Assembly: GCA_945860295.1 (NCBI GenBank)
Contig: CAMAQH010000015.1
Location: 1-64,000 of the forward strand
From: Prosthecobacter debontii
GTDB taxonomy: Bacteria; Verrucomicrobiota; Verrucomicrobiia; Verrucomicrobiales; Verrucomicrobiaceae
DNA length: 64,000 nt
Direction of reading: 5' to 3'
In this document: in pieces, positions 19,501 through 28,701 of the stretch
Layout: each line of letters begins with the position of its first letter
Position numbering within the stretch: position 1 is the first letter of the stretch
Position numbers and translations under genes: made by a program
The notes under the pieces: model-generated
Database searches by the model: none
Seen by the model: the letters and a program-made list of their open reading frames with translations, nothing else
What the model was told of the DNA's origin: nothing

Positions 19501-19853
19501 CCGCGCACGGCACTCTGAAGCATTTCATCAAGCAAGCGATCCAATTCGGTGATATTCTCGCCAAGACTTGCCGCACGAGTGATGAGAGAGCCCAACAAAT
19601 TCACATCTGCTTCAGGTTGGATAACGCCGACACGGCTGAAGGAGTTGATCGACGCGAAGCTACCGCTCTTGCGATAGACGGCGATTTGCTTACCCACCAG
19701 AAGGGTCGGATCGGTGGGCTGCAAGGCGATCCAGGCGAAGGTATTGCCGCCGTTGCTGTGTGTGAGTCCGGCAACGAGCACGGATTGATCGAGACCGGTC
19801 TGAGCGAAGGCTGCTAAGCTTAACGTGAGAAGGATTGAGAAAAGGGTCTTCAT
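16545..19853 (-). CDS. Giant secreted protein B: fibronectin-III-like domains
   Basis: This protein has 1102 residues from ATG 19853 (signal peptide MKTLFSILLTLSLAAFA). After a first, unrecognised N-terminal domain (AGLTHSNGGNTFAWIALQP and a helical stretch with MLQSAVRGPAV), the middle and C-terminal parts read as successive fibronectin-III-like modules. Cues are LRWSTPNGLRDLSPLHYGYDVYRV, FRIEWEEPRLEVGESISSYYVYRW, VSWFCNPAGVERFEIWVGR and YKYLLVRFSPSKEIERV. No catalytic motif was seen. It is the middle gene of the three-gene run, 45 bases after gene A and 35 before gene C. FN3 arrays usually act as spacers or binding modules, so a scaffold role is plausible but unproven. Confidence 0.85.
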   Translation of the reverse strand: MKTLFSILLTLSLAAFAQTGLDQSVLVAGLTHSNGGNTFAWIALQPTDPTLLVGKQIAVYRKSGSFASINSFSRVGVIQPEADVNLLGSLITRAASLGENITELDRLLDEMLQSAVRGPAVTTAEKMSALISTSWGHEDKMRRLMMLAKQRPSIAMCAGLGHAERIPAAGVITYELREFNVTTNTDIGVIGRVAVDPAAPVVLPAPGKPVELPDTTAKGNLNATLRWSTPNGLRDLSPLHYGYDVYRVTKTRALANGWDATPPTITALLAADVGTSKVNALAILPEKVLTNAEAANLAIDTVFVMDDNSRFKAGGTPFADGVEFYYFVVARDLLGHGGTPSAGTLVKQCDRLPPNAPRKLQVRNQADFVAGVRKQRFRIEWEEPRLEVGESISSYYVYRWRTPSEIPAKSKHLDPVEKRPDTNLIAILPGSQRWFEDDGSVAPPTWAEVDLIDGLRTYPTAPDDHGKTFFYTVRAVDNSSCANLSGNSSPVWGVLRDRKGPIGVNGSVLLHCYDPKVLWSNVTQLTTTGVSADAAHLKLVCETAAPDIAWAEFKSQKGSGPVTSLGRVIIGVGSGGGDLTATLPLNVYDPTALWCRVGTRSGRISPWVISNADQGSSTSPTVNKIIQFKWTASILHNVVSGDSCGWRNHGIDRATNTTTNITGAFVPSPTSAEWRIYRRVDGGHPSLIADGEISPPGSTVPITWTDDAPPAGNCTLCYYLQLLDANGNPSTMEQQGACIEQQDPSWLPTPMLEPLVSVPPSITPRLNVSWFCNPAGVERFEIWVGRRSGETPSSSGSGLSSDQETAHPNYLLPMAEINGIDYSVFQTARAAYLNPSGSPEFSVTLPVSANDEYLVLVRAVGAGDYLDRLRGSFSNIESASYTARNFTFSPQVPWPERALPAQASFHSGITATYLNVARINPWRGNAVRIGEYEDLAMTAALTVGAKDQTGVSSSTITVPFFRVSSLNDPRDRLYTNEEVKVAEPQETPEGCVLPVAMYRVQVANTSFPSVPGDIVQVTPLMERIAYKKDGTFIRNQITDPWISILHESDSPLTGTSPNFDHDIFLMDRQPVLKGARYKYLLVRFSPSKEIERVIVTNTVDVP

Positions 19854-19898
19854 GAAAGAAAATGGGTGTGGATGAATCATCAGGTGAGGGTTCATGCG

Positions 19899-22800
19899 TT
19901 AGAACTCGACCTTCCAACCGTTGGCGTCGGTGTAGTTGAAGCTGGGTCTGAACTCTGCTTCTACACAGATCGGGCAAGGACCTGCTCGGCCATAGATTCG
20001 ACCCGAGCCTGCGAAGGCATAGGTGCTGCCGCTCTTTAGACCCACGAGCGAAACCTCGCCGCCGACTTCGACCGCGCAGAGTGCCTCGCCATAGATGCCC
20101 ATGGTAAGCCTGCCGCCATACGTTGGACCTTCCTCAAAGTAGAACACGCCCGCGCCTGCCTTGCCACTGATGTTGAAGAAGCAGGTGCCAGTCCCATAGA
20201 TCGGGAAAGTCGCCTCGCCGTAGCAATAGACCCCAGTAAAGCTGGGCATGGTCAAGACACTAGAGACAAATGGATCAATCATCTCCAGAGGCTCTCTGTC
20301 GCAGGCGCGACCAAAGAACACGCCACCGGACATGGCATACTCGCCGAAGTTCATGCTAGTTTTGGCAGCGAGGTAGTTCTCGGTAAGGCCAAACATGACC
20401 GATGCCCCAAGATCGGTGATCTTGAAGGTTTCAAAACTGATCTCGCCCTGAGTGAGTTCAAAGGAGCCACCGAGGCCAGTCGGTTCAGCCGTGGTGCTAT
20501 TCAGCGCGAACTTGACGCCAAGATCTGCATGCAATCCATCACCACTCACGCCTACCCAGCCCAGGGGGATGTCAAGCGCTCCAATGGTGACTTCGGTGAT
20601 GTTGTCCCCAGTCCCAGTGGAGCAGCCCGCGGGGCCATCGGAGTCGAGTTCCTTGATTTGCAGATAGGCCTTCAGCGTCATCTCATCGGGCACCTTCAGC
20701 TCGAAGCTTCCATCAATGCGCGCTTCATCCAAGCTATCCGCATTGATGCGAGCGTAGCCGACGAGCGAACCCGCGCCGACGTAGTCATTCACGCTGCCGA
20801 GAGCGCCATTGATGGTGTTATCCAACTCAGCAAGCACGGGCGAGAGGGCTTGGCGGATCAAGTCATTGATGGCGGCAAAGGCGGTATCCACGGCTGAGTT
20901 GAAGGCGCCTTGCAGATCATAGATGCGCTCTTTGATGGACTCCTGAATGTCTGCGACAAACTGGCTGCCCATGATGGCATCAGTGATCTCTTGGGATAGA
21001 GACTGCTGCCACTCAGCGATCAGCGCATCGATCTGCGTTTGATCTTCTAAGGTCATGGCGGCGATCAACTCCTCTGCATGATTGGCTACGAGGGTGCTGA
21101 CGGCTTGGATTTGTGCCGAAGCAGCCGTTACTTGAGCCTGGAGTTCAGCAGCGAAGTTGGTGGCCGTACTTAACTGAGTCCGCAGCTGAGTGATGATCTC
21201 GTTGACCTGAGTGAGGGCGCTCTTCACAGACTCCAGCGTGGGGTTGAGATCGGCGAGCACCCGTGAGAGTTCGGCCTGCACTTCGGATGAATTGACCGCT
21301 GCCTGCAACAGATTGATCAAGCTTTGCGCCACAGTCATGAGCACGCGCTTCTCTAACTCGCCTCCGCCAATGTCCACATCTCGCAGCAATCCGTCCACAT
21401 CCGGAATATCGATCGTGGGATTATTGGGATCGACTTGGACCCTATCAATGACGCCACTAATGGTCACCTGGATGCGAGCAAGGCGATCATCGAGCTGCTT
21501 CACGACGCTGTTGGCCGTGCCGATCGAGTTACCCAGCTTGTCGAGTTCCGTGACCAGCGTGCTGCTTGGGTTGCGGAAGTAGGTGTCCAACATGGTGTTG
21601 AGGTTTGCTGCCAGGCTGCCGTTGTTCGTGCGAGTGCGAACCTCGTTAAGGAATGCTTGGAGCACGGGATCGGTGAGGTCCTTCACTGCTTGACCGATAA
21701 GGTCTTCCATCTGGTCACTGAGCATGGCATTGAAATCATCTATACCATTCTCTAGAGCGGAGAAGACGGTGTCGCCCACGGCATCCTTGATGGCTTCCTT
21801 GACGCCGGTGACTTCATCGAGCGCATTAAAGAGCATGTTGGCCGTGTTGATCTGCGGCATGCCATCATACTGAACACCGAAAGTGATCTCGGCGTTGTTG
21901 GCATCCAGATACTTCAACTGATGCTCGGTATTGATGACCAGCAGGTCGCTGGTGATGGCCAACATGCCGGTGAAGTTGAAGGCGCTGTTGGACCAGAGCA
22001 GCGGGTAGTCGAAGTTGACGACGCCTAGCCACTTCTTCTGAGCGCGTGGCTGGTTGGCTTCTGTGGCGGAGTCGCGGTAGGTGGCGACGGTACCTGTGTA
22101 GCCTTTGTTGGCAGTGTCGAAGGTGACGGCATCGTAAGGCTCCTGGCCGCCCTCTAGCCAGCCATTGCTTGGCCAGCCGCCCTGGATCTGCACTTCGGAC
22201 ACGATCTCGGGGTCGGCATAGCTGGGGGTAAGACTGCCGCAGTGCACCTGAAGATGAACCTTCATATCGTCGAAGAAGGGAACGTCCAAAGTGCCGAAGA
22301 GGCTCCAGAACTGATCAGCGTCACCCGAGGGGTCGTCATTCAAATACGCCCCTTGATTCGGGAAGAACTGGTAGGTCTCACCCGTGGTGCCTGTAAGCGT
22401 GAGTGCCCCGGGTAAAGTAAGACGCGAGGGCACTGGCACGCTGTCCGCTGGCCGTGCAAAGTGCCCTGTATTGAGGATGCCAAGCGAACCAATGAAGGTG
22501 TTCGCATCGAAGTGCGAGGCATGAGTGCTGAAACCTAACTCGAGATAGATGGGACTGTTGACGTTGCAGGGATCAGAGGGTTCAAAGCTCGCGCTGCGTG
22601 CAGTGAAGAGCGCGTTCCAGGCATCGAATTCCTTGGCATCCGTGGCACTCGTAGCGGTCGAGAGTTCCAACTCCTCCAACACACCCAGGCAACTGATGCC
22701 GACTTCATCAAAGGCGAGCGTGAAGTTGGTCGGTGCTGGCAAAGCAAGGCTGCCAGCGGTGCGACTGTCTTCCATGTCATTGCTCAGGAAGGAGAGACCA

Positions 22801-25190
22801 AAGGTGCTCATGGTGAAATTGTAGCCACTGATGAGAAGGCCCCCTGGGCCCGTGGGCGACTCATGAATGCCGGTGACGCCTGAAAGCCGAGCGTAATACT
22901 TCGAGCGCCCGGTCAATGAATAGGGCCCTACCACGGTGCCGCTAATGCGACTCTGCGCACTGTAGGGGCCACCGGTTGCGCAGCGGAAGTTTAAGCCTGG
23001 ATAGTCTGCGGTGCCCGCAAGATAGGGCGTGGTCATCGGGCGCTCAGCGTTGGCGAGATTCGATGGACTGAAGCCGCTGAGTAAGAGCACGGCGGCACCA
23101 TCTTCATCCGTGGTCGGGTTTTTATCGCCACGCAAGAAGGTGCCCGCCATGAGAAAGTTTCCCGTCGTGAAGCCGGTGCTGAGTTCATGCGCGAAGGTTA
23201 CTGAGGCGGAACTGTAGCCCCACTTCAACAGTCCACCACTGCTCACGCTGCCCGGCAAAAAAATACCTCCATCGCCCGTCATAGCGAAGCCGCCAGCGCT
23301 GGCCGAGATCGTCGTGGTGCCCGTCAGCGGGGAACCGCCGCAGCTGCCTTCGATGACTTCCTGGCAATGCTGGTAGTAATTCACGGCAACGTTCAGTGGA
23401 TACGTCGTGGTATTCAATGCGGTGGCCGTTGGATCAATCAAGTCATTGGCGATCTTCACGAAGCTGGTGGCTGCGTTCCAATTCACGTTGGCGTCGTAAG
23501 GGAAGTGCGTGACCATGTCCCCGGGTGAGAGGGTGAGCTGAGTGCTCATTTCGCCACCGCCACTTGTTCCCTTCTTGAACTCGGTGTTCGTGGCAACTGT
23601 GACGGAGTTGTAGAGAAAGTGATTCGAGCGCTTCACTGCAACGGCAGGGTCGGTGTAAACATAACCCGCTAGGGCCGTGAGCAAGGGGTTGACAATGGAG
23701 TGCGCGGTGGCCGCACCGCCGATCTTGAAGCTGCCGGTAATGGTCTCCCATTGGAACAACGTGGCCTCAACATACACGGGCTTGGTTTCCTCACAGATGA
23801 AGAAGGTTCCTGCTGCTGGTGAGAGGCTGATCGTGGAGGCAGCCGGGTCCAAAGACTGAGTGAGGTCCTGCGTTCCATAATCCACTGTGGAGTCCAGCAC
23901 AGGCACGTCACGACTCGCAGTCCAGCCTACTCCAACGGGCAGCCGTGCGGTAATGTTGGCACGAGCGCCTGTGGAGTTCAAGGTGACAGCCCCACGTGTG
24001 TATTCCACGCCATTGATGTCATCTGCCCCAGCGCTGCCTGTGGCGATGGTAGAACCGCTTAGCACAACCGCATCGCCGAGGGCAGTAAGGCGCACATTGA
24101 AGGTGCCAGTATAGGTCACCGCACCGCTGCTGCCATTCACGGATGCCGCGCTGATGGCAATGCTGCGGTAGGCAGCTGAGCCAAGTACATCCGCAGGTGC
24201 TCCGCCATAGAGTGCGGGTGCCAGACTGAAGGACGTTGCTGTGGTGTTGATCGCGGTAGCGCCGAATTGAACCGAACCGTTGAAGTGCAGCAACTGAGAA
24301 CTGGCAGAGGCGATGGTGTTGCCTGTGATGATCGTGGCTGGCGGCGTATCAATGTGAGTCATCGTCACCTCAACGCTGTAGTTGTCCGGCGGCAGGATTG
24401 ACGTTGGGGTGACCTGTAGGATTTGCGCAGCAGGCGTCCAGAAATCTGGCGTTTTGGGGGAGCCCGCAGTGAACTCATACATAGGGACATTCACTGTGGC
24501 GCTACTCGTACTACTGGGCATGACTGCGCCATCGCTCGTGCGCTTGATGACCGCCGAGAAGGTGACCCCCACATTCTCCAGTAAAGCCGTCGCTGCCGAA
24601 GTCCAGTGGTCGTAGCGATACATCGTGTAGCCAACCGAGACTGGTATGCTTTGCCGACTGGCGTCGGTTTGCAACAACCACGAGCGAGTGAGACTGACGC
24701 TATTGATCAATCCGACGGTATTCAACGCCGTCGTCGCCTCGTCCGTTCCTGGTAGATGAATGAAGGTATGCCCACCAGCCTCGGTGGAATTGAGAACGTC
24801 CGTGCCATTCTGATTCAAGATGATCTTCACCCGATACAGCGTCCCAACGACCAAAGTCGAAGAAGGCGTGAGTGTCCCAGACACGGTCTTGACTCCAGAA
24901 ACATTGACACCCAGAACCGTGCTCCCTGTTGCCACCTCCGTATTGGCAGGATCAAGCAAGCGCCACTTCACCATGAAGCTATCCGAAGCAGGCGGCGAGC
25001 CGAAGTCGACCACCGAGATGGTATCGATCCTATGGCGGTTCGTGGTTACAACACCATCGCCCGAATCGGCACTGATCACATAACCGGGAGAGACGTAGCC
25101 GCTGACTCCTACTGAAGTGATCGTAACTGCCGAAGCCACAGAGGCAATGACAAAACTAAACAGGGCGGTGAACGAGAGAGCTTTAAACAT
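19899..25190 (-). CDS. Giant secreted protein A: beta-rich N-part, long helical middle, beta C-part
   Basis: This 1763-residue protein starts at ATG 25190 with a clear signal peptide (MFKALSFTALFSFVIASVASA). Residues about 20-1100 are Thr/Ser/Gly-rich and beta-like. Residues about 1120-1475 change abruptly to a charged helical region with many Gln, Leu and Ala heptads (ALTQVNEIITQLRTQLSTATN, LQAQVTAASAQIQAVSTLV), a probable coiled coil. The last 290 residues return to alternating strands (GAGVFYFEEGPTYGGRLTMGI) with several Cys and end in the aromatic GWKVEF, as many outer-membrane barrels do. I do not recognise the family. It opens the three-gene run 25190-12949. An outer-membrane or surface anchor is a possible role. 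Confidence 0.88.
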   Translation of the reverse strand: MFKALSFTALFSFVIASVASAVTITSVGVSGYVSPGYVISADSGDGVVTTNRHRIDTISVVDFGSPPASDSFMVKWRLLDPANTEVATGSTVLGVNVSGVKTVSGTLTPSSTLVVGTLYRVKIILNQNGTDVLNSTEAGGHTFIHLPGTDEATTALNTVGLINSVSLTRSWLLQTDASRQSIPVSVGYTMYRYDHWTSAATALLENVGVTFSAVIKRTSDGAVMPSSTSSATVNVPMYEFTAGSPKTPDFWTPAAQILQVTPTSILPPDNYSVEVTMTHIDTPPATIITGNTIASASSQLLHFNGSVQFGATAINTTATSFSLAPALYGGAPADVLGSAAYRSIAISAASVNGSSGAVTYTGTFNVRLTALGDAVVLSGSTIATGSAGADDINGVEYTRGAVTLNSTGARANITARLPVGVGWTASRDVPVLDSTVDYGTQDLTQSLDPAASTISLSPAAGTFFICEETKPVYVEATLFQWETITGSFKIGGAATAHSIVNPLLTALAGYVYTDPAVAVKRSNHFLYNSVTVATNTEFKKGTSGGGEMSTQLTLSPGDMVTHFPYDANVNWNAATSFVKIANDLIDPTATALNTTTYPLNVAVNYYQHCQEVIEGSCGGSPLTGTTTISASAGGFAMTGDGGIFLPGSVSSGGLLKWGYSSASVTFAHELSTGFTTGNFLMAGTFLRGDKNPTTDEDGAAVLLLSGFSPSNLANAERPMTTPYLAGTADYPGLNFRCATGGPYSAQSRISGTVVGPYSLTGRSKYYARLSGVTGIHESPTGPGGLLISGYNFTMSTFGLSFLSNDMEDSRTAGSLALPAPTNFTLAFDEVGISCLGVLEELELSTATSATDAKEFDAWNALFTARSASFEPSDPCNVNSPIYLELGFSTHASHFDANTFIGSLGILNTGHFARPADSVPVPSRLTLPGALTLTGTTGETYQFFPNQGAYLNDDPSGDADQFWSLFGTLDVPFFDDMKVHLQVHCGSLTPSYADPEIVSEVQIQGGWPSNGWLEGGQEPYDAVTFDTANKGYTGTVATYRDSATEANQPRAQKKWLGVVNFDYPLLWSNSAFNFTGMLAITSDLLVINTEHQLKYLDANNAEITFGVQYDGMPQINTANMLFNALDEVTGVKEAIKDAVGDTVFSALENGIDDFNAMLSDQMEDLIGQAVKDLTDPVLQAFLNEVRTRTNNGSLAANLNTMLDTYFRNPSSTLVTELDKLGNSIGTANSVVKQLDDRLARIQVTISGVIDRVQVDPNNPTIDIPDVDGLLRDVDIGGGELEKRVLMTVAQSLINLLQAAVNSSEVQAELSRVLADLNPTLESVKSALTQVNEIITQLRTQLSTATNFAAELQAQVTAASAQIQAVSTLVANHAEELIAAMTLEDQTQIDALIAEWQQSLSQEITDAIMGSQFVADIQESIKERIYDLQGAFNSAVDTAFAAINDLIRQALSPVLAELDNTINGALGSVNDYVGAGSLVGYARINADSLDEARIDGSFELKVPDEMTLKAYLQIKELDSDGPAGCSTGTGDNITEVTIGALDIPLGWVGVSGDGLHADLGVKFALNSTTAEPTGLGGSFELTQGEISFETFKITDLGASVMFGLTENYLAAKTSMNFGEYAMSGGVFFGRACDREPLEMIDPFVSSVLTMPSFTGVYCYGEATFPIYGTGTCFFNISGKAGAGVFYFEEGPTYGGRLTMGIYGEALCAVEVGGEVSLVGLKSGSTYAFAGSGRIYGRAGPCPICVEAEFRPSFNYTDANGWKVEF

Positions 25191-25459
25191 AACTTAGTAT
25201 GGTAGAAAAATCCGCGAGTAAAAAACAGTGATGCAGAAAATTGCAAGCAACAAAAATGTTTTTAACAAGGCGACCGCCTTAGCAAATCCACACTCGCTAC
25301 CTTGGTTTTGTTCATCTGCTCTTTCACTCCCTCATCTGTGACACTAACTTAAAGCTTGGCATACAAACGATCACCGAAGAACTTCCCCCGTAAAAGCTAA
25401 AAGTAGGTTATGGAGGCTGATACGCAGTGGATCTACTTCCGATCTCCGACTTCCCTGCG
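25191..25459. other. Leader region upstream of the giant-protein operon
   Basis: This 269-base, AT-richer gap lies between the sulfatase stop at 25460 and the ATG of giant protein A at 25190. It should hold the promoter for the three-gene run and the end of the sulfatase transcript. A perfect 6-bp palindrome with a 2-base centre (AAGGCG-AC-CGCCTT, 25267-25280) stands about 80 bases before the start codon and could be an operator. No convincing -35/-10 pair or terminator hairpin was found. Confidence 0.35.
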
Positions 25460-27148
25460 CTACGGTTCTTTCTTCTTTTTGCCCTTCTTCTCGGCTTTGG
25501 GCTCGGGTTTCGGGGTCACCTTTTCCCAGGGTTCGACGTTGGCGCGGGCGGCGTAGGTGTCATACATCACGGTCATTTGCTTCACGCGCTCGGGCTCCTG
25601 CTGGCTGAGATCGCGCTGTTCGGAGCGGTCTTGGGCGATGTTGTAGAGTTCCCAGGGTTTGGCGTGCTCGGCAACCAGTTTCGAGTCGCCCAGACGCACG
25701 GCGCGGTTGCCTTCATGTTCCCAGTAGAGGGCTTCGCGCTCGATTTTGCCGCCGGTGAAGAGCAGCGCGAGGCTGCGGCCTTCCATCGGCTTAACGTTGG
25801 CGGGATAGGTCGTCTTCGAGAGATCGACTGCGGTGGCCATGAGGTCGATGAGGTGACCTGGCGTGGTTTCGAGCTGGCCTTTACGTGTAATCCCCGCCGG
25901 CCAATGCGCGATGAGCGGCGTGCTGATGCCGCCTTCATGAGTCCAGTGCTTGTGCTTGCGGAAGGGTGTGTTCGAAACGGTGGCCCAAGCGGCACCATAG
26001 CCAAGGTAGGTATCCGCAGGGCCTGCCAGGACGCCTTTGCCCTGACGCACGGGAAAGCCATCACGGGTTTGTTTGGGCACCATGTCAGGCTGGAGGTAAT
26101 CCTTGCCCAGCGGCGGCAGTGAAGGTGTGGCGGCACGCGGTTGGCCGATGCCGACACTGCCGACGACCTCAGCGCAGCCGCCGTTGTCCTGGAGGAAACA
26201 GATGAGCGTGTTTTCAAACTGTCCGGCATCTTTCAGCGTCTGCACAATGCGGCCGATGCCCTGGTCCATGTTGTCCACCATGGCGGCGAAGACCTCCATG
26301 CGGCGCTGTTCCCACTCGCTAAATTCCCGTTCACCCAAGTCGCTGGGCAGCGGCCAGTTCGTCGTGTTGCCTGCGCTAATGACGCCTTCTTTGAGCATCT
26401 TTTCATAGCGGGCCTTGCGAACGGCCTCATAACCCGCAGCGTAGCGGCCTTTGTATTTGGCGATGTCTTTTTCTTTGGCGTGCATGGGCCAATGCGCGGC
26501 GGTGTAGGCGACGTAGAGGAAGAAGGGCTTCGCCTTTTCATGCTCGCGGATGAAGCGGGCGGCGTGATCGCTGATGGCGTCGGTGTAATAATAATCGGCG
26601 GCTGGATACTCTGCGTCGTTGAAAGGTGAGATGTAGGCGTTGTCGCGGGTAAGGGTATTTGGGTCAAAGAAGCTGCCCGCGCCGTGGATGGTGCCGTAGA
26701 AGCGATCAAAGCCGCGCTGGAGCGGCCAGTTGAACTTGTCGGCATCGCTCTTCGGCTTCGTCACGTTGGTGACATGCCACTTGCCGACGACGTAGCTCTT
26801 GTAGCCTGCCGGTTTGAGCGCCTCGGCGATGGTGACGCAGTTCTTGTTCAGGTTCCCCGTGTAGCCTTCGAGCTTACGATCCTCCATCATGTGCCCAATG
26901 CCCGCCTGATGCGGATACAGCCCCGTGAGCAAAGCCGCACGCGTCGGGCAGCAGCGGGCGGTATTGTAAAATTGCGTGAAACGCAGCCCGCCTTTTGCAA
27001 GTGCATCGAGATTCGGCGTTTCGATCTCGCCGCCATAGCAGCCGATGTCTGAGAACCCCATGTCATCGGCAAGGATGTAAATGATATTGGGCTTATCAGC
27101 GGCAAAGAGCGCGGTAGAGAGAGAAAGGAAGATGAGCAGGTGCTTCAT
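25460..27148 (-). CDS. Secreted arylsulfatase (CCPTR type)
   Basis: This enzyme has 562 residues from ATG 27148, which starts a signal peptide (MKHLLIFLSLSTALFAA); a further upstream in-frame Met at 27181 is less likely. ADKPNIIYILADDMGFSDIG gives the metal Asp pair, and the formylglycine motif is C66-C67-P-T-R in ARCCPTRAALLTG. The continuation GLYPHQAGIGHM and the late KHKHWTHEGGISTPLIAHWP are typical of classical arylsulfatases of the AtsA/ARSA branch. The tail PKPEPKAEKKGKKKKEP is strongly basic. It is the last of five sulfatase genes in a row and would hydrolyse sulfate esters outside the cytoplasm after activation by a formylglycine-generating enzyme, which is not encoded in this window. 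Confidence 0.92.
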   Translation of the reverse strand: MKHLLIFLSLSTALFAADKPNIIYILADDMGFSDIGCYGGEIETPNLDALAKGGLRFTQFYNTARCCPTRAALLTGLYPHQAGIGHMMEDRKLEGYTGNLNKNCVTIAEALKPAGYKSYVVGKWHVTNVTKPKSDADKFNWPLQRGFDRFYGTIHGAGSFFDPNTLTRDNAYISPFNDAEYPAADYYYTDAISDHAARFIREHEKAKPFFLYVAYTAAHWPMHAKEKDIAKYKGRYAAGYEAVRKARYEKMLKEGVISAGNTTNWPLPSDLGEREFSEWEQRRMEVFAAMVDNMDQGIGRIVQTLKDAGQFENTLICFLQDNGGCAEVVGSVGIGQPRAATPSLPPLGKDYLQPDMVPKQTRDGFPVRQGKGVLAGPADTYLGYGAAWATVSNTPFRKHKHWTHEGGISTPLIAHWPAGITRKGQLETTPGHLIDLMATAVDLSKTTYPANVKPMEGRSLALLFTGGKIEREALYWEHEGNRAVRLGDSKLVAEHAKPWELYNIAQDRSEQRDLSQQEPERVKQMTVMYDTYAARANVEPWEKVTPKPEPKAEKKGKKKKEP

Positions 27149-27181
27149 GGCGTGTGGGAACGAGATATTGTGGCGATTCAT

Positions 27182-28612
27182 TCAGGGCTTCTTCTTATCC
27201 TTTGGCTTCGCCTCTTGTGCCCCAAGCGCAGGGCCGTTGTCGGGTGGCATGGATTGATGCCACTTGGTCAGTTGCTTCGTCATACGACTAACGATGTCGG
27301 GATGTTGAATGGCGAGATTCGTGGTTTCGGCGCGATCTTTAGCAAGGTCGTAAAGCTGGGGTTTGATGCCGTCATAGTCGCAGAGGAGCTTCCAGTTGCC
27401 ATCGCGCATGGCGAGGTCGGGGAGGCGTTCGGGGAGTTTGTCGCTGACTGTTTTTCGATCGGGTGGACGACGCCAGAAGATGGGGGCGCTGCGAGAGACC
27501 TCGTTTTGACCGAGAAGAGCCGAAGCGATGTTTTCGCCGTCGAAGGCGATGTCTTTGGCTTCGATCTTGGCGATGGAGAGCAGCGATGGGGCGAGATCGA
27601 ACGCTGCGAAGATGGATGTCGTGTTCAGAGTGCCTGCTTTGGCTTTGTCGATCAAACCAGGTCCCCAGGCGATGAGTGGTGATCGTGTGCCGCCTTCGTA
27701 AAGCGTCGTTTTGCTGCCGCGAAAGGGTCCTGCACTGCCTGCGCCGGGTTCGGGACCGTTGTCGGAGCAAATGAGCAGAAGCGTGTTATCGCGGAGTTCG
27801 GGATTGGAGCGTAGGTGATCGAAGAGTTGGCCAAATTGGCAGTCCATTTCTTCCAATACGGCGAGATAGAGTCCGCGTTTGCCAGCGGCCCATTTGTCGG
27901 TCGGTGGCCACCAAGGACCGTGGACGTCATCGGGCCAGAGATTGACGAAGAAGGGCTTCTTAGCGGCTGTGGCTTTGTCGATGAACGGAATCGCGGCATT
28001 GATGAAGCCACTCGTAATCTTCGAACGCTGCATCCAGGTCACAGGCTTGCCAAGACGCTCGGCATCGCCCCAGATTTTTCCGGGTTCTTTGTCTCCTGGC
28101 TTCATCGTCAGTGGTAGAAGCTTCGGGCCCATGCCTTCGAAGTTGGTGAGTGATTCGTCGAAGCCATATGCCGTGATCGGAGGCGCGTCATCGACATCGC
28201 GCTGGCCACCGAGATGCCATTTGCCGAAGTGTCCGGTGGCGTAGCCGTTTTTCTGGAGAATGCGGGCAAGTGTCGGCGCCTTAGGATCGAGCCACTGCGC
28301 GCAGCCGCGACGTTCATTGTTGGCACGGTTGTTGAGGTATGAGTTGATGCGCCAGCGCTGTGGATACTGCCCCGTGGTCAGCGCGCAACGTGAGGGCGAG
28401 CAGATGGGCGAGTTCACATGAAACTGCTCGAATCGAATGCCCTCGCTGGCCATTCGGTCAATGTTCGGTGTTTGGGCGTCCTTGCTGCCAAAGCACGAGA
28501 AGTCTCCCCAGCCCATGTCGTCGATGAAGACCATGATGAAGTTCGGTTGTGGCGAGGCTGGGAGTTCTGCTAGGCAGGAGCAAAGAACCAGGAGGATGAG
28601 TCGTCTTACCAT
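27182..28612 (-). CDS. Secreted sulfatase (CSPSR type, N-acetylgalactosamine-6-sulfatase-like)
   Basis: The start is uncertain: ATG 28612 gives 476 residues and a good signal peptide (MVRRLILLVLCSCLAELPAS), while an in-frame ATG at 28642 would add ten residues. QPNFIMVFIDDMGWGDFSCFG holds the metal Asp pair, and CSPSRCALTTG has the formylglycine Cys at 71. The block LLICSDNGPEPGAGSAGPFRG and the following GGTRSPLIAWGPG match galactosamine-6-sulfatase-like enzymes. The protein ends in AKPKDKKKP, another basic tail. It lies 33 bases before the next sulfatase start and 89 bases after the stop of the upstream one, consistent with a shared transcript. Confidence 0.9.
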   Translation of the reverse strand: MVRRLILLVLCSCLAELPASPQPNFIMVFIDDMGWGDFSCFGSKDAQTPNIDRMASEGIRFEQFHVNSPICSPSRCALTTGQYPQRWRINSYLNNRANNERRGCAQWLDPKAPTLARILQKNGYATGHFGKWHLGGQRDVDDAPPITAYGFDESLTNFEGMGPKLLPLTMKPGDKEPGKIWGDAERLGKPVTWMQRSKITSGFINAAIPFIDKATAAKKPFFVNLWPDDVHGPWWPPTDKWAAGKRGLYLAVLEEMDCQFGQLFDHLRSNPELRDNTLLLICSDNGPEPGAGSAGPFRGSKTTLYEGGTRSPLIAWGPGLIDKAKAGTLNTTSIFAAFDLAPSLLSIAKIEAKDIAFDGENIASALLGQNEVSRSAPIFWRRPPDRKTVSDKLPERLPDLAMRDGNWKLLCDYDGIKPQLYDLAKDRAETTNLAIQHPDIVSRMTKQLTKWHQSMPPDNGPALGAQEAKPKDKKKP

Positions 28613-28701
28613 GAGAAAAAAACGCAGGAGGCGGACTCTCATTTCGCCGCGAGTCCTCATGCGACTATCCAATAGGCACAAGAGTGTTGAGGATCACAAG
28701 A

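Noticed and set aside
18459-19817. Open frame of about 450 codons on the plus strand
   Set aside because: It is antisense to giant protein B and has the biased composition of a shadow frame.
12949-25190. Insecticidal toxin complex or Rhs-type toxin
   Set aside because: No Rhs/YD repeats, no toxin C-terminus and no immunity gene were seen.
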